From positions 186,001 to 250,000 of the forward strand of contig CAJNOI010000037.1 of NCBI GenBank assembly GCA_905250115.1: a DNA stretch of 64,000 nt, in the 5' to 3' direction. The position numbers and the translations under genes are program-made. The stretch is from Adineta steineri. Its lineage: Eukaryota; Rotifera; Eurotatoria; Adinetida; Adinetidae. Every line of letters starts with the position of its first letter. The first letter of the stretch is position 1. This document shows, piece by piece, positions 12,018-23,295 of the stretch. The notes beneath the pieces were generated by a model. It was not told the DNA's origin. It did not search any database and saw nothing but the letters and a program-made list of their open reading frames with translations.

Positions 12018-13207
12018 CTATGTTAGAATCAAACGACTGATACGCATCTGCGCATTGCCATGTCCTTGTGGTAGTCCTGCATGAAACTGAATTTGATCAA
12101 TATCGAGCCATTCAAGAATAATTTCTGTTGAATTGTTTGTTAGAAAAATAGTTTTTGTATATAACTCATTCTTCTCTTTCAGTCCTTTGATTATAATTTG
12201 TGACAGTAAATTCATCGTATTAGCATAAAGTGAATGAATATTAAGTGTTCCGTTTGAGCTTGAAATTGCCGAAAATGCCGGTAGAGTAGGAACACATGAA
12301 GTCACATATTCTTGGCCGTGTGTAAACGAATTGGTTTGAAGGCAACCATTTCGATTTGGTCCATTGCCATTACGCATACTTTGATCTTGTCCAGCTGCAT
12401 AGGAAATATGTAGATACTCGAAATTCATCCAAATTAAATTGGCATAATTATAGTGAATGCGTCCATTTTTTCGTCCGCCATCAGTGACAAGATCGTCAAA
12501 CTGAATTATTCGTCGATTGCTCAAATCTAAAATTGAAAGAGAAATGTTTACATTAAAGTATAGAAAAACGAAGAAGAACGTTATTTTTCGATTCTATTCA
12601 ATTTAGATTACTAATGACTCGTTCGCTTTAGTTTTAATCTTCATTACTTACTCTCTAATGTTGTTTTTTGTATTCTATCATTTTCTTCAAGTACTTGAAT
12701 TTTGATTTGTAGTTGAACTAAACAGTTTTGTAAACATTCCACCTCATTATGACCATTAATTCGTCTGTATTTCACTTGACATACATGACAATGGAGTTCA
12801 ATCTGTTCACATGATTTCTCATGTATATTTCGTTCTTTCTTCAACATTGATTTAGAACAACCAGTACATTGTTCCATATGAAAACCACATTCATGTTCAT
12901 GTTGCTCAAGAGATTCATAAGATAAAACATCTTTGCAACCAGTATGATGATTTTTGCAAATGACTTGTAACTTTGAAAGTAATTGAACTAGAAGGAGTGG
13001 TGGACGTTGACGTTGTTTATAGTCACAATTATTTGGACAATTATTTGGATGTTTTTCTAACCATAATGTTATACAATCATTGCAAAAGGAATTTTCACAT
13101 ATTTCACAAGTTAAAGGTTTCCAAAAAATATCGTGACAAATGAGACAAGTTGTTAAATCTATTGAACTTTCATTAGAATTGACGATACGATCCACTTCTA
13201 TACCCAT
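12018..13207 (-). CDS. RING finger / TRAF-type zinc-finger protein
   Basis: Two exons, 13207-12652 and 12526-12018, give 354 residues. The N-terminal RING finger uses C21/C24 (CLIC), C34, C37, C42/C45 (CNDC) and C57/C61. A Cys/His-rich TRAF-type zinc-finger region follows (about 84-165: CKNHHTGC, HEHECGFH, CTGC, HEKSC, CHVC), then a short coiled coil (about 163-186). The C-terminal ~170 residues have no domain I recognise; they include a conserved-looking stretch EIILEWLDIDQIQFHAG. RING proteins of this layout are usually E3 ubiquitin ligases; a TRAF/MATH domain is not evident. The donor (GTAAGT) and acceptor keep frame. It converges on the lyase gene and sits between two copies of a direct repeat. 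Confidence 0.75.
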
Positions 13208-13619
13208 TTTACGATACTTAATAATCTAATGAATAAATAAGAAAAAAAGATGAAATTTTACTTTTTATCTCGTCCTCAAGAAGGAAGAAAAGAGTGTATA
13301 CAACATTGAATAAAGAGACAAACTAGAAGAGAAAAAAATAGTTTATCTTCTCTTATCAACAGTGGACGGAATTTGTTTTTGTCTGTTCTACGTTAGTATA
13401 GTTATATAAATTGACGAAAACACACTTCTCTTTCTTGAAAAATATACAGTGGGCTGTAATGAATGCAAAAAACTTTTTTCCTATTCTTATCTTGGTGAAT
13501 GTTCAAAATTCTTATCCAACACTAATGAAAACTTTCTATTTATTTATTTATCTTAAGAATTGTGAGATGTTAGTTTATTCCATAATCGAACACTAATCCA
13601 TATAGAAAGAATGATGCCA

Positions 13620-13722
13620 CATTTAATCCTTGATTATTAGAAAAGTAAAAAACTTCAGTTTAGTTCTGGATTTATTGTTAATAGAAAAAATATACTTGTG
13701 TTATGAAAAAGAAATTAATAAA
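13620..13722 (+). repeat. ~100-bp direct repeat, copy B
   Basis: Second copy of the repeat at 11424-11526, same orientation, about 2.2 kb apart and just upstream of the RING-finger gene. Shared blocks include GATTTATTGTTAATAGA and TGTTATGAAAAAGAAAT. Confidence 0.75.
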
Positions 13723-14178
13723 AATCTGTCTATACATTTATTATATGTCAAAACATTTTTATCAGGTAGCTTCTTCAAAAATTCATAATAAGTATTTGTC
13801 TGTTTACAATAAAGAAGGTATCTTAGTAGTGCATAACTCTGCATTAATCCTATAACAATCATTACTAAACTCATGAACAGATAGATGATCGAAATCTATT
13901 TTATACATTATATATAAAGTTCTATTAGGATAAAGAGCAGAAGTACAGTTTTCGCTGTTTAATCACTACGTCTAAGCACGTCATATACAGAAATTGTGCA
14001 TGACCTTCATGTATCATTGTTTTTCTATGTAAACGATGATTTCCGAGCGTGTATGTCTAAGTTCGAATCTTTTCAGCTTATTGAAGATGAATCATAAAGT
14101 GATATCAGGTTTACAATATTATTCAGCAAAGACATTAAAAAATATATATACAAAAAAAAATGAAGTAGTATTAATTGT

Positions 14179-16465
14179 TTATGAACGAAGTTGTTTAGCA
14201 GGTGTTCGTAGAATATATTCGAAGAGAGATGGTGGTGAAGGTACTTTAGAATATTCCTGAAGATAACGATATAAATCACCCACAGTAGCTCGTTGATTTA
14301 TTAAATGATCAAAAACGACAGAGAATGATTCGATTAAATATTTATCACCATAAGCTGCATAAATCAATGGACGTACAGTTTGTGATGCTGCTATTAATTG
14401 AATAATTGCTAGAAATATACATATATATAGAAAATAAAAACCTTCAATAAAATATGACAAATTTCAACCTTTTAATTGTTTATCACCATTGAATGCACCA
14501 CAACCCCAATTTCCTGTCGCAACAGGATATGCACAATCGGGTGTTTGTCTTGACGTATAAAAGCCAGTATAAGCTTTAATTAATTCTCGATTAATATTCT
14601 TCATATGATATTGTGTTGTTTGATCACGAAAATAAAGTGCATCAATAGCAACTAAATGACACCATTTACGACCCCAATTATCTCTACAAATATATATATT
14701 TTATTCACAATATAAAAATAAAATTATTCATTTTAATTTATTTCTTACTTAGGTTTATTATCCACATAATCTCCAGCATATTGAAATGTTGCTGAATAAC
14801 CTTTATATGATGAATATCGTTCACAACCAATCAAATGAATACATTCATTTGGTTCCATAGCTTCACAAACAAGTAAACTAACAAGCATCTCAGGACAAAT
14901 TGAAAATCGTATTTCTTCTTGTACACAACCTGCAGTTAATACACCACCACCCTATTCAATCAATATACATATTTTTATTCAATAGATTTTATTAATTTTT
15001 AATGCTTACGATATATTTATTAGCAAAATCCACCTAGAAAAAAAACAAATAGAATTTTATAGGAAAAAAAACAAATCTCTGCTTATTTACTTGTAAAACA
15101 CAGTTGATATCTTCTATTCGTTTTCCTGTTGTTAAATGCATAGGAGCAATACCTTTCTCAGATTGAGCCCATTTTGGTGAATCTTGATGATGCAATGAAT
15201 AACGCTGAAAAGTAATGACACCATTAGGCACTAGATAAAAGAAGTGTTGAATTTTTTATAAAAATAAATTTCCCCTCTACTTTTCGCAGTAATACGTTCG
15301 AAATAATGCAAGATACATCTAAGCTTTTCGATTTTTTCTGGAGGTCCACGTTGATATAATCTATTAAATTTACATATTATGGTATTGCATAAAAAAAGAA
15401 CAATAATTCAGATAAATATATATATTTACGTATTAAAATTTGGATTTTGAAAATGATCATATTCTTTTTTGGCTTTACCATCCGAACGAAATGGAAATAA
15501 ACAAAAAAATGAAGCAGCTAATAGTGAAGCAGCTTGTTGCTGTGACATTGTCAAAGATCGATTTGATCCACTGCGTAATAAAGGTGGCGGCTAATTAAAA
15601 TATAAAAAAATGTAAGATTTACAATGAAAAAGATCAAATATCAATTTACTTGACTACATAATATATCCATATTTAATGCTAATGTACATATATTTGCTAG
15701 AACAGCAGACATGAAATATGAACGTTGTTCAGCAGAGAAACTCTTTAAAATAATTATGTTAGTAAATATTTCTTTTTATAAATAACAATTTTTGAAACTC
15801 ACTTCAGTAATAAGAAATCGAAGACTATCTATATTGTAAGAACGTCCGGCAAATGTTTCAATTGCATTCTATCATGAATAATATATTAAAATAGAATTTT
15901 TCTTAATTTAAAATAAATACTTTCAAATCGTCAATAGTTGCTGATCGATTATCACATTTTTGTTTAAGTTGTAATAATAACTGACAAAAAATAGGCCATT
16001 GAGGTTGACGAGTTTTCTTCTATCAAAAAAAATACAATATTCAAATAAGAATTTACATCTTCGTACTTACAGAAACGTATAATGGTGAACATGGCATCCG
16101 AACATAATGTTCATTCCATACATCATTATAACGATTTGGACCATTTATTGAAAATGGATAATCATTAGGTTTAGATTGATCATATCTAAATGGCTAATTA
16201 AAAGAACAAATAATTTTTTATGCTACTATAATTCTATTTACTTTGATCATAAATACAACATTATCAGATGGAGGTACTTCTTTCATATTTCTAATATATG
16301 GTGGATGAGGACATATATTGACAAGTTGTTCAAGTCGTGGACCCTGAAAATGAATATTTTATTAAGAAAGATTTAAAAATAAAAATTTACCCGAATTATT
16401 TTATGATCAACATTTTTCCCTGTATAACCATCATCATACAACTCAAGACCTATATAATTTAACAT
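14179..16465 (-). CDS. PARG: Poly(ADP-ribose) glycohydrolase
   Basis: Hydrolyses ADP-ribose chains from proteins, reversing PARP action. Thirteen exons in continuous phase: 16465-16391, 16343-16242, 16193-16071, 16019-15921, 15868-15803, 15742-15650, 15590-15430, 15360-15281, 15230-15091, 15033-15010, 14951-14749, 14683-14469, 14408-14179; 536 residues. The catalytic signature GGG-X7-QEE is GGGVLTAGCVQEE at residues 322-334; the paired glutamates are the catalytic pair of the family. It is preceded by VDFANKYI and followed by ERYSSYKGYSATF and TGNWGCGAFNGD, all PARG landmarks. The helical accessory domain is present; the long regulatory N-terminus of the vertebrate enzyme is absent. The start ATG lies 7 nt after a TACAG acceptor, so the leader is spliced on. 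One exon is only 24 nt. Confidence 0.92.
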
Positions 16466-16571
16466 GTTGAATCTGTATAAAAATATTTAATCAATGTTAT
16501 AAAGATGTAAGAATATGTAAAAACGTTTTTTTTTGTAAAATTATATCGATTTATTAAAAATTTCATCTTAC

Positions 16572-17668
16572 TTCTATCATTTCCTAACTCATCATAACTT
16601 TGATCATCATCATTTCTTCGCATATATCTTTGTGCCATATCGAAATAGTATACTATAGAAGATTTAAATAATTATTCAACTAGACATCGAAATGAATGCA
16701 GTATTTACATATTTGTTTTGAGTAGTATCAAACGAAACAAAAAAAAACTTGAATGTAGATATTTCTTCCGTGCTCTGAATCAACAACTTTTTCTTTTTTA
16801 CAGTTTGTTATTGTTACTTATGCTTTTTTTTCTCGTCTATACTCAACACGTGGCGATAGGTTTTGGTAGGAAGAAAAAAAAACTAATATGTAAATATCTG
16901 TTATCAGAAATAGGTCTAGTAAACTAAATAATTGACCAATACTTGTTAAATATATACACAAAGATATTTAATGATGATCAAAGTTATTTCTTTTTAAGAA
17001 TAATTCAACTTGTATATCTAATGTTTACTTTAAGAAGTAATCATTGATATATTATCAAGCATTTATCCAGATGAATAAAATAAAATAGCATATCGTTCGA
17101 GAGAAAAAACTCTGGAATGAAATAGCCGTCGAGTAAAATAATCTAAAACAAGAAGAGATTTTAAAAAGAGAATATGTATGTGCATTTTATTTTTACATCT
17201 GCTAGTTCGACATGTTTTAATTAACACCATTTTATAAAAATTATCAAGTAGATATTTTTACTATTCAGAGGAATAATTAAGTATTCAATCTAAGGTGTAC
17301 TAGAGAAATGCAAATAGTTTCGTTATGTATATTAAAGAAGTATCATTACTCTTCGAGCTTAGAGATGCATAGTCAATTATTTTATATGAGAAGTCTAAAT
17401 ACTGACTTCTTGACTACGAATAATTGTAATATTTCTAACTATATAAAATACTATGCGGCAAGATATCTCAATTCTTAAGTTTCACTTCGATACTCATCTA
17501 TATCTACTCAACGAAGCGATATGTTAAATTTACGGATCTACGTGTTTTGTATCTAATAATATTTAGTCAAAATATTCAAGTCTGTTTTTTCGATAGATAT
17601 TATGACTTCATTACAAATCGAACTTACCTGATGTTTCTTCACTTTGTAATAGTGCATATTCATTTTGC
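16572..17668 (-). other. Possible upstream (5' UTR) exons of PARG
   Basis: Two stretches on the minus strand are bounded by good splice sites: 17668-17628 (after TTATAG, before GTAAGT) and 16652-16572 (after CTATAG, before GTAAGA). Joined, they form an open frame reading QNEYALLQSEETS then VYYFDMAQRYMRR. Spliced to the PARG body at 16472 this frame hits a stop within four codons, and the other frames also stop. They are therefore either untranslated leader exons or an alternative transcript. Confidence 0.35.
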
Positions 17669-19366
17669 CTATAATTGAATCTATATGGATCATTTTACAT
17701 AACATGATTTCGATAATTAATATTCACATCATCGATTTTTATCGCAAAAAATATGTTAGTGTTTTGGGAATATATCTCTATAGGAATAGATTTTTTTCGC
17801 ACGAACTATGATTATCTACTTGATTTTATTAACTAACAATACAGAAAATAGTTTAAAAAAACATCTCATTCAATATCTATCGAACGTCAAATATTATTAT
17901 TTTTGAAAAAAAATATTTATTATTTTCTTCTAATGTACCATTGCATAAGAGAAAAATAAGGCTAGAAATTATTTGGAAAATTTATCAAATGAATCAACAA
18001 CATCAAATATTACTTCATATGAAATGCAATAACACCGTTGGTTATTTTAAATATATATGTGTAGAGAACGATCTGATATGAAGAATAAATTTAAAATGAT
18101 GTCGTAATGAATTCAATTGAATAAAATAGATAATATCATGTTCTTCTTCAAATACCAAAACAAAATTTTTCTATCTAACCTATTTGGAATATATAGTTTA
18201 TGTAATGAAAAGTAAAAATTATCGAATAGGCAAAAAAACATTGAAAGAGTCATGTATATTGATGTCGAAGTTTTTATTTTTTTTATAAATTACTCATTTC
18301 ATATCTACAAGTAACAAAATTATAATAGTTTCTTCATTAAAAAAGATATGCAGAACAAAATAGAGAAGTAAGTGAATAATTAATGATGCTAATTTTTGAT
18401 TTGAATGCCTGCTAACATCATAGTACATTTTTAAATAAAATATGATAGATGCAATACTAACTTATAGACAACAAACGAGAGTATATTTGACATTATCAAA
18501 GTATGATCTGTAATAGAAAAAACAACAACCTAGACCAATTGTGTAGATCTAATTAAATACTTATGTTAGCAAATATTTCATTAATGCTATCTTTTTGCTA
18601 TTATGATAAACGTCTTTTCAGCAAGTATACTTTTCTTTTTTTTCTATGACATTTTATGTGCTTTATTTATCTTGCAATCATCTTTTACAATGACATGTCG
18701 TATTTCAAAAATAGAAATCATATGAAAAATAAGATAAATAATTTATTGCTTTAAAACAATAGTTGCATAGATTGATTGCGAATGAACTATATTAAATATA
18801 TTCAGGATCATTACTGTTGATGATGTATACCTCTTTGATGGAATTGATTTAATAAGATATGAATGTATATTTATTTTGTCTAGTTCCAAAGGGAGATAGC
18901 TTGAGTAAAATATTCTTTGAATATCTTTTTGATATATGCATAGACACATAAATATAATCTAATATATAACAAATTTTCTTTTTATTTTAATAATTGAACA
19001 AAACAAAACAAGTGTGTGGTTTTTCTTTATCAACAAAATTAAAATTCTTACCCTATTACTTAAAAAAGAAAAATAATATGAATTAAAAAAAAAGCAGTTT
19101 TTTCTCTGTAAAAGATTAAATATTGCAAATGTTCATTGATTTAAATATAGACATATATATATATTTAGTTTTCTTATCATTGACAGCAAATCAAATCCAG
19201 TCGATATAATGAATAATCGAGCCGGAGACCGAAACCTGAGAGAATCAATAGCATTCTCAAGTTAGGGTCTCAGGGTCAATTGAGACATTATATTTATTAT
19301 CCATATAACAAATTGAAGATTTGATCTAAAATAGAAAACAAAATTAATTTTAATAATCACACAAAA

Positions 19367-19387
19367 TATATATATATATATATATAT
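19367..19387. repeat. (TA)n microsatellite
   Basis: Uninterrupted TA dinucleotide run in the gene desert. Confidence 0.85.
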
Positions 19388-19552
19388 GTTACTTTTACTG
19401 CTAAGAAAAAAAAAAGAAAACTGCATGTTAAACGATGAGGGTGTCGAGTAACTGACTGAGTGAAAAACAGAACACAACAAAAAAAAAGCACGACTATACT
19501 TTCTTTGCTTTTCTCTCATTTCTTTTTTTAAAGGTATTCAAGCTTGCTCCCT

Positions 19553-19577
19553 CATATATATATATATATATATATAT
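19553..19577. repeat. (TA)n microsatellite
   Basis: Second TA run about 180 bp from the first. Confidence 0.85.
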
Positions 19578-20310
19578 TTTTGTATGATGTTGTTGTCAAT
19601 CTTTTTTCTTGTGATGACTATGTTTGACTCATTCTGTGAATTTGGAAAAAAACTTGAGTATAACGAGCGCCAAAGACCTTAGTTCTCATTAACTAAATAA
19701 GTTCAATCTTAGAAGAATATCTCTATTTTAGTTAACGTATTTAATTATATACACTATAGCAAGCACTGTCAAATTCATAATATTTAAAACTGAACTATAA
19801 CGAAGATAGATATGTCTTTAAATTAAAAAAATCTATGCATTACCGTTGAAGAAGCATCTATCATCTGATATGTTTTCTGTTGGCATAATTTATTCTCTTC
19901 TATTCCAAATGGTATAAAAACCGCCAAAGTAGATTTTCATTATTATGGTTGTGTTTTCCTGTTTTGTTTAGTATAAAAGAACAAAAACAGAAGGAAAGAA
20001 AGAAGAAAAATATTATGATCAAGTGCATTCTTCTTATTCTCTCCTTTTCTTTTTCTTCTTTTTCTATATAATGTTTTGGTGTATTCGTCTTTCTCTCGAC
20101 TGCATCGCATCTATAGAGAGAAAAGAAAGTAATAAGACTTGCAAAGGCAAAAATATTATTTTTTTTTATAGATATGGTTGTGATAAAAAGCAAAAAAGCG
20201 AGAGAGGAATAAAGAATGCATTACATTTACCGCAAAAAAAACGTCGAACTGTCAAAACAAGTAGACGCTCCTACAGAAATCATCTGGTCGGACGGCCGAC
20301 TCTAACATAC

Positions 20311-20338
20311 AGACGCGCGCGCGCTCGCGCGAGCGTCT
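20311..20338. repeat. CpG-rich alternating (GC)n imperfect palindrome
   Basis: A 28-nt run of almost pure alternating GC with 6-nt self-complementary ends (AGACGC / GCGTCT) and an inner perfect palindrome TCGCGCGA. It stands out in a region of very high AT content. Alternating CG favours Z-DNA or a cruciform. A small inverted repeat GTCGG/CCGAC precedes it at about 20287-20300. Confidence 0.6.
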
Positions 20339-23274
20339 AGAAAGACAAATAGCATTATTGCTGCCGTCAGTACGTCCTTGTAAGAAACGCAAAATAACAA
20401 TGATGATGATATATAAGAAAGAAAAAAGAGAAAAAAATAACAAAAACGACGATCCATATAGGAATACATCGGATTGTGATGTATGAATTTCTTTAGAAAA
20501 ATTTTTTTTTCCTATATGAAATAATTGTTTACATGAAAAAATACAAAAATAAATGATGATTTGATGAAAAAGACAAGATAAAATATAACCAGATGTGAAT
20601 ATGTCGTGAATAATACACAGCAAATTATTAATATTTTTATATTATCTTAAGGTAGATAAGTATAAATTTGAACTATTTTCAAAGCATAATTTTTTTCTTC
20701 TTCTATGTATTCTATAGACTCATTAAACTTTCAATAGTGAAATAGTTAGTATGTATTTATGATAGAAAAGATTTCTTTCGACTCTTAAAATGATCGATTA
20801 TTTTTTACTAGAAAATAAATTTTACTTGATGATAGTTACAACGAATATATTACTAGGGTTCTTCGAGTATAATCATTTATTTTTTTTCTCGATAGAAAGA
20901 TTTGAATGATACAATGGAACATAAGTCAATATTCAAATTATCTAAGACTATTATTAGATATAGCTTCTTTTACTCTTTTTCTTGCAAGAAAAAAAAAGAA
21001 ATTATTTTTCTTATACTAATACTATCTCGACATTTTTATAAGATAACAGTTTTTTATTGCTCATGTCACATCTGTCTTTTAATACACCGTTTTGAAAGTA
21101 AAAGGTTACTCTATTTATATCAGATCTCATTCTTTAAAAATTTTTCATATACAAAAACATATCTCGATTGATAACTTTAAACATCTTTGAGTTTTTGAAA
21201 ATTAAACTAAAGTTTTAATAATATTTCATTTCTAAAGAAAATAATTATATTATTGATGAGTGATGAAATAAATACTTGACAAAGACATTCTTTCTTTCAC
21301 TCTTCATAGCGCATGTAACCCTTCTCATTTCTTTTCTATTATAATTTTCATCATCTATTTCTTTTTCTTCTTTGCTTCCCTATGACTATTACTATTATTA
21401 GTTATTGAGCTGTGCTCGCACTATTTGCACAAACAAGAATGAAGAAAAATAGTGCTTATTCTGAATATTAACAACCAATAGAAGAAAACCAGCTGATGCT
21501 CGATTAAAAACAATTGGTTGATTTTTCTTTTTTTACAGTATAAAGTATACATTTATATGTAATAAAAAAATTGCAATAAAATAACAAAAAAGAATAATTG
21601 AATACTTGTCGAGATTTGAATTCTTCGCAAAACAAATTTGAACAGTAAATACTTGCATTATTTCCCATTGAAATATAAATTATACAAAAGTTTGTTTATA
21701 TCTATGAGAAAGACATTAGTCAAGAAAAAGATTTTGTGTTTTTTCTAATGAAACTTTCTATTTTTGTTTTATTTAATTGTTCGTTTAATCTTACAAATAG
21801 GAAAAAAACAGAACATTTTGCAATAAAAATCTTGAGCAAGTGTATCAAACAATGTCTCACAAGAGTATCATAAAATTCTACTTAATATCAGATAATTTCG
21901 AATTAATAGGCTAGGGAAATGTTTTATATATCTTACCAGTCCTATAAACTCCAGTATTAAAAGTTGATAATGAACGATTATAGAGATTTCTTTTGACTAG
22001 TTTAATATATACATATATTTTTACTCTTGTGTAAACTATATCCTACTTCGATATAAAATCCAAAAATCTATTATTCTAATAAAATGAATAGATGGAGACT
22101 TTTTAGAAATGTTTTCTTCGCAAATAAACGTGATTTATGTAATCTATACCGAAGCGAAAAAAGAAACGAAATAATAAATATTTTCCTAGGTATCTATGGT
22201 ACCTAGAAATATTTAATTGAATAAAAATAATTCAACACATTCCTCTTTTCTTTCTATAAAAGTGTTAGAAAATTTTCTACAAATGACATTATCGACTCTA
22301 TTATTCTAAGAATAAATATTTTACTGATATTTTCTGAAGAACATACATTTAATTCGAATAAAAACAAGAAAAAAAGGAAATATTTCATTGGTTTATTCTA
22401 CAATAAGTAATAAGTTATATGCTTTTCTAAAAACATACTATTTTCATCAAAGACTAGTTATTTTAATTAAAAAATATATCCTGTTATTACTCGTTTTGCA
22501 CTATAATCAAAATAGATTCATTTCATAAGTAAAATTGGATAGTTTCTTATGATTAATAACAAAAAAAAGGAAAACTTTATCCTATCGATTTCTTTGTCAA
22601 TAGAAAATAAATATCGCATAATATTAGAATAAAATTCTTTATCGTATAATTTAATATTTACTTACATGAGCTGATTTTTGGATGAATTTAACTAGATTTA
22701 TTTTTGATAGCATTAGTCGTTTTTTGTTGCTAGACAAATCTAGTGTATTCATATTGAATATGAGACTAGAAATATAATCATATTCTCTATTGCTATCGTT
22801 GTAATGTACAGAGAAGAAAAGGACTGACTGTTGATTGTGTTCTGTCGCAATGTTGAAAGTTTGTCTGTCTTTCTCGATGCCTTTATACTTTCAGTACTCA
22901 GTAACAACGAGAACCCCGTCTCCTTCTATTTTTTTCTCTCTCTCTCCCTCTTTTTCTTTTGCATACCCTCCAGCTGCGGTCCTGGTCGTCGATGGATAGA
23001 AAGAAAACATTTTCTGTTTCTATATGTAATTTGGTTGTTTTTGTCTTTTTTTTCTCTGCTGTTTTTTTTCTCTATCGAGCAGTATAAAAAACATTTCGCC
23101 TCGACGCAGCATCCGCCTAAAGAAAAATATTCGCTTTTTTTTTCTTCTTTACTTTCTTTCATTATCGAATGTGTTATTACAAAAAAACATATGATAGAAA
23201 AAAGATTATAGGCTACGACCTACTAAGAACTTGCCCTTCCACCTACTTCGACAGATAAAGAAAATATAAACAAA

Positions 23275-23295
23275 CTATATATATATATATATATA
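23275..23295. repeat. (TA)n microsatellite
   Basis: TA dinucleotide run in the gene desert. Confidence 0.8.

Noticed and set aside
20023-20623. Frames of about 100-120 codons on both strands
   Set aside because: Phe/Lys-rich low complexity, mutually overlapping, with the CG tract translating to Arg-Ala repeats.
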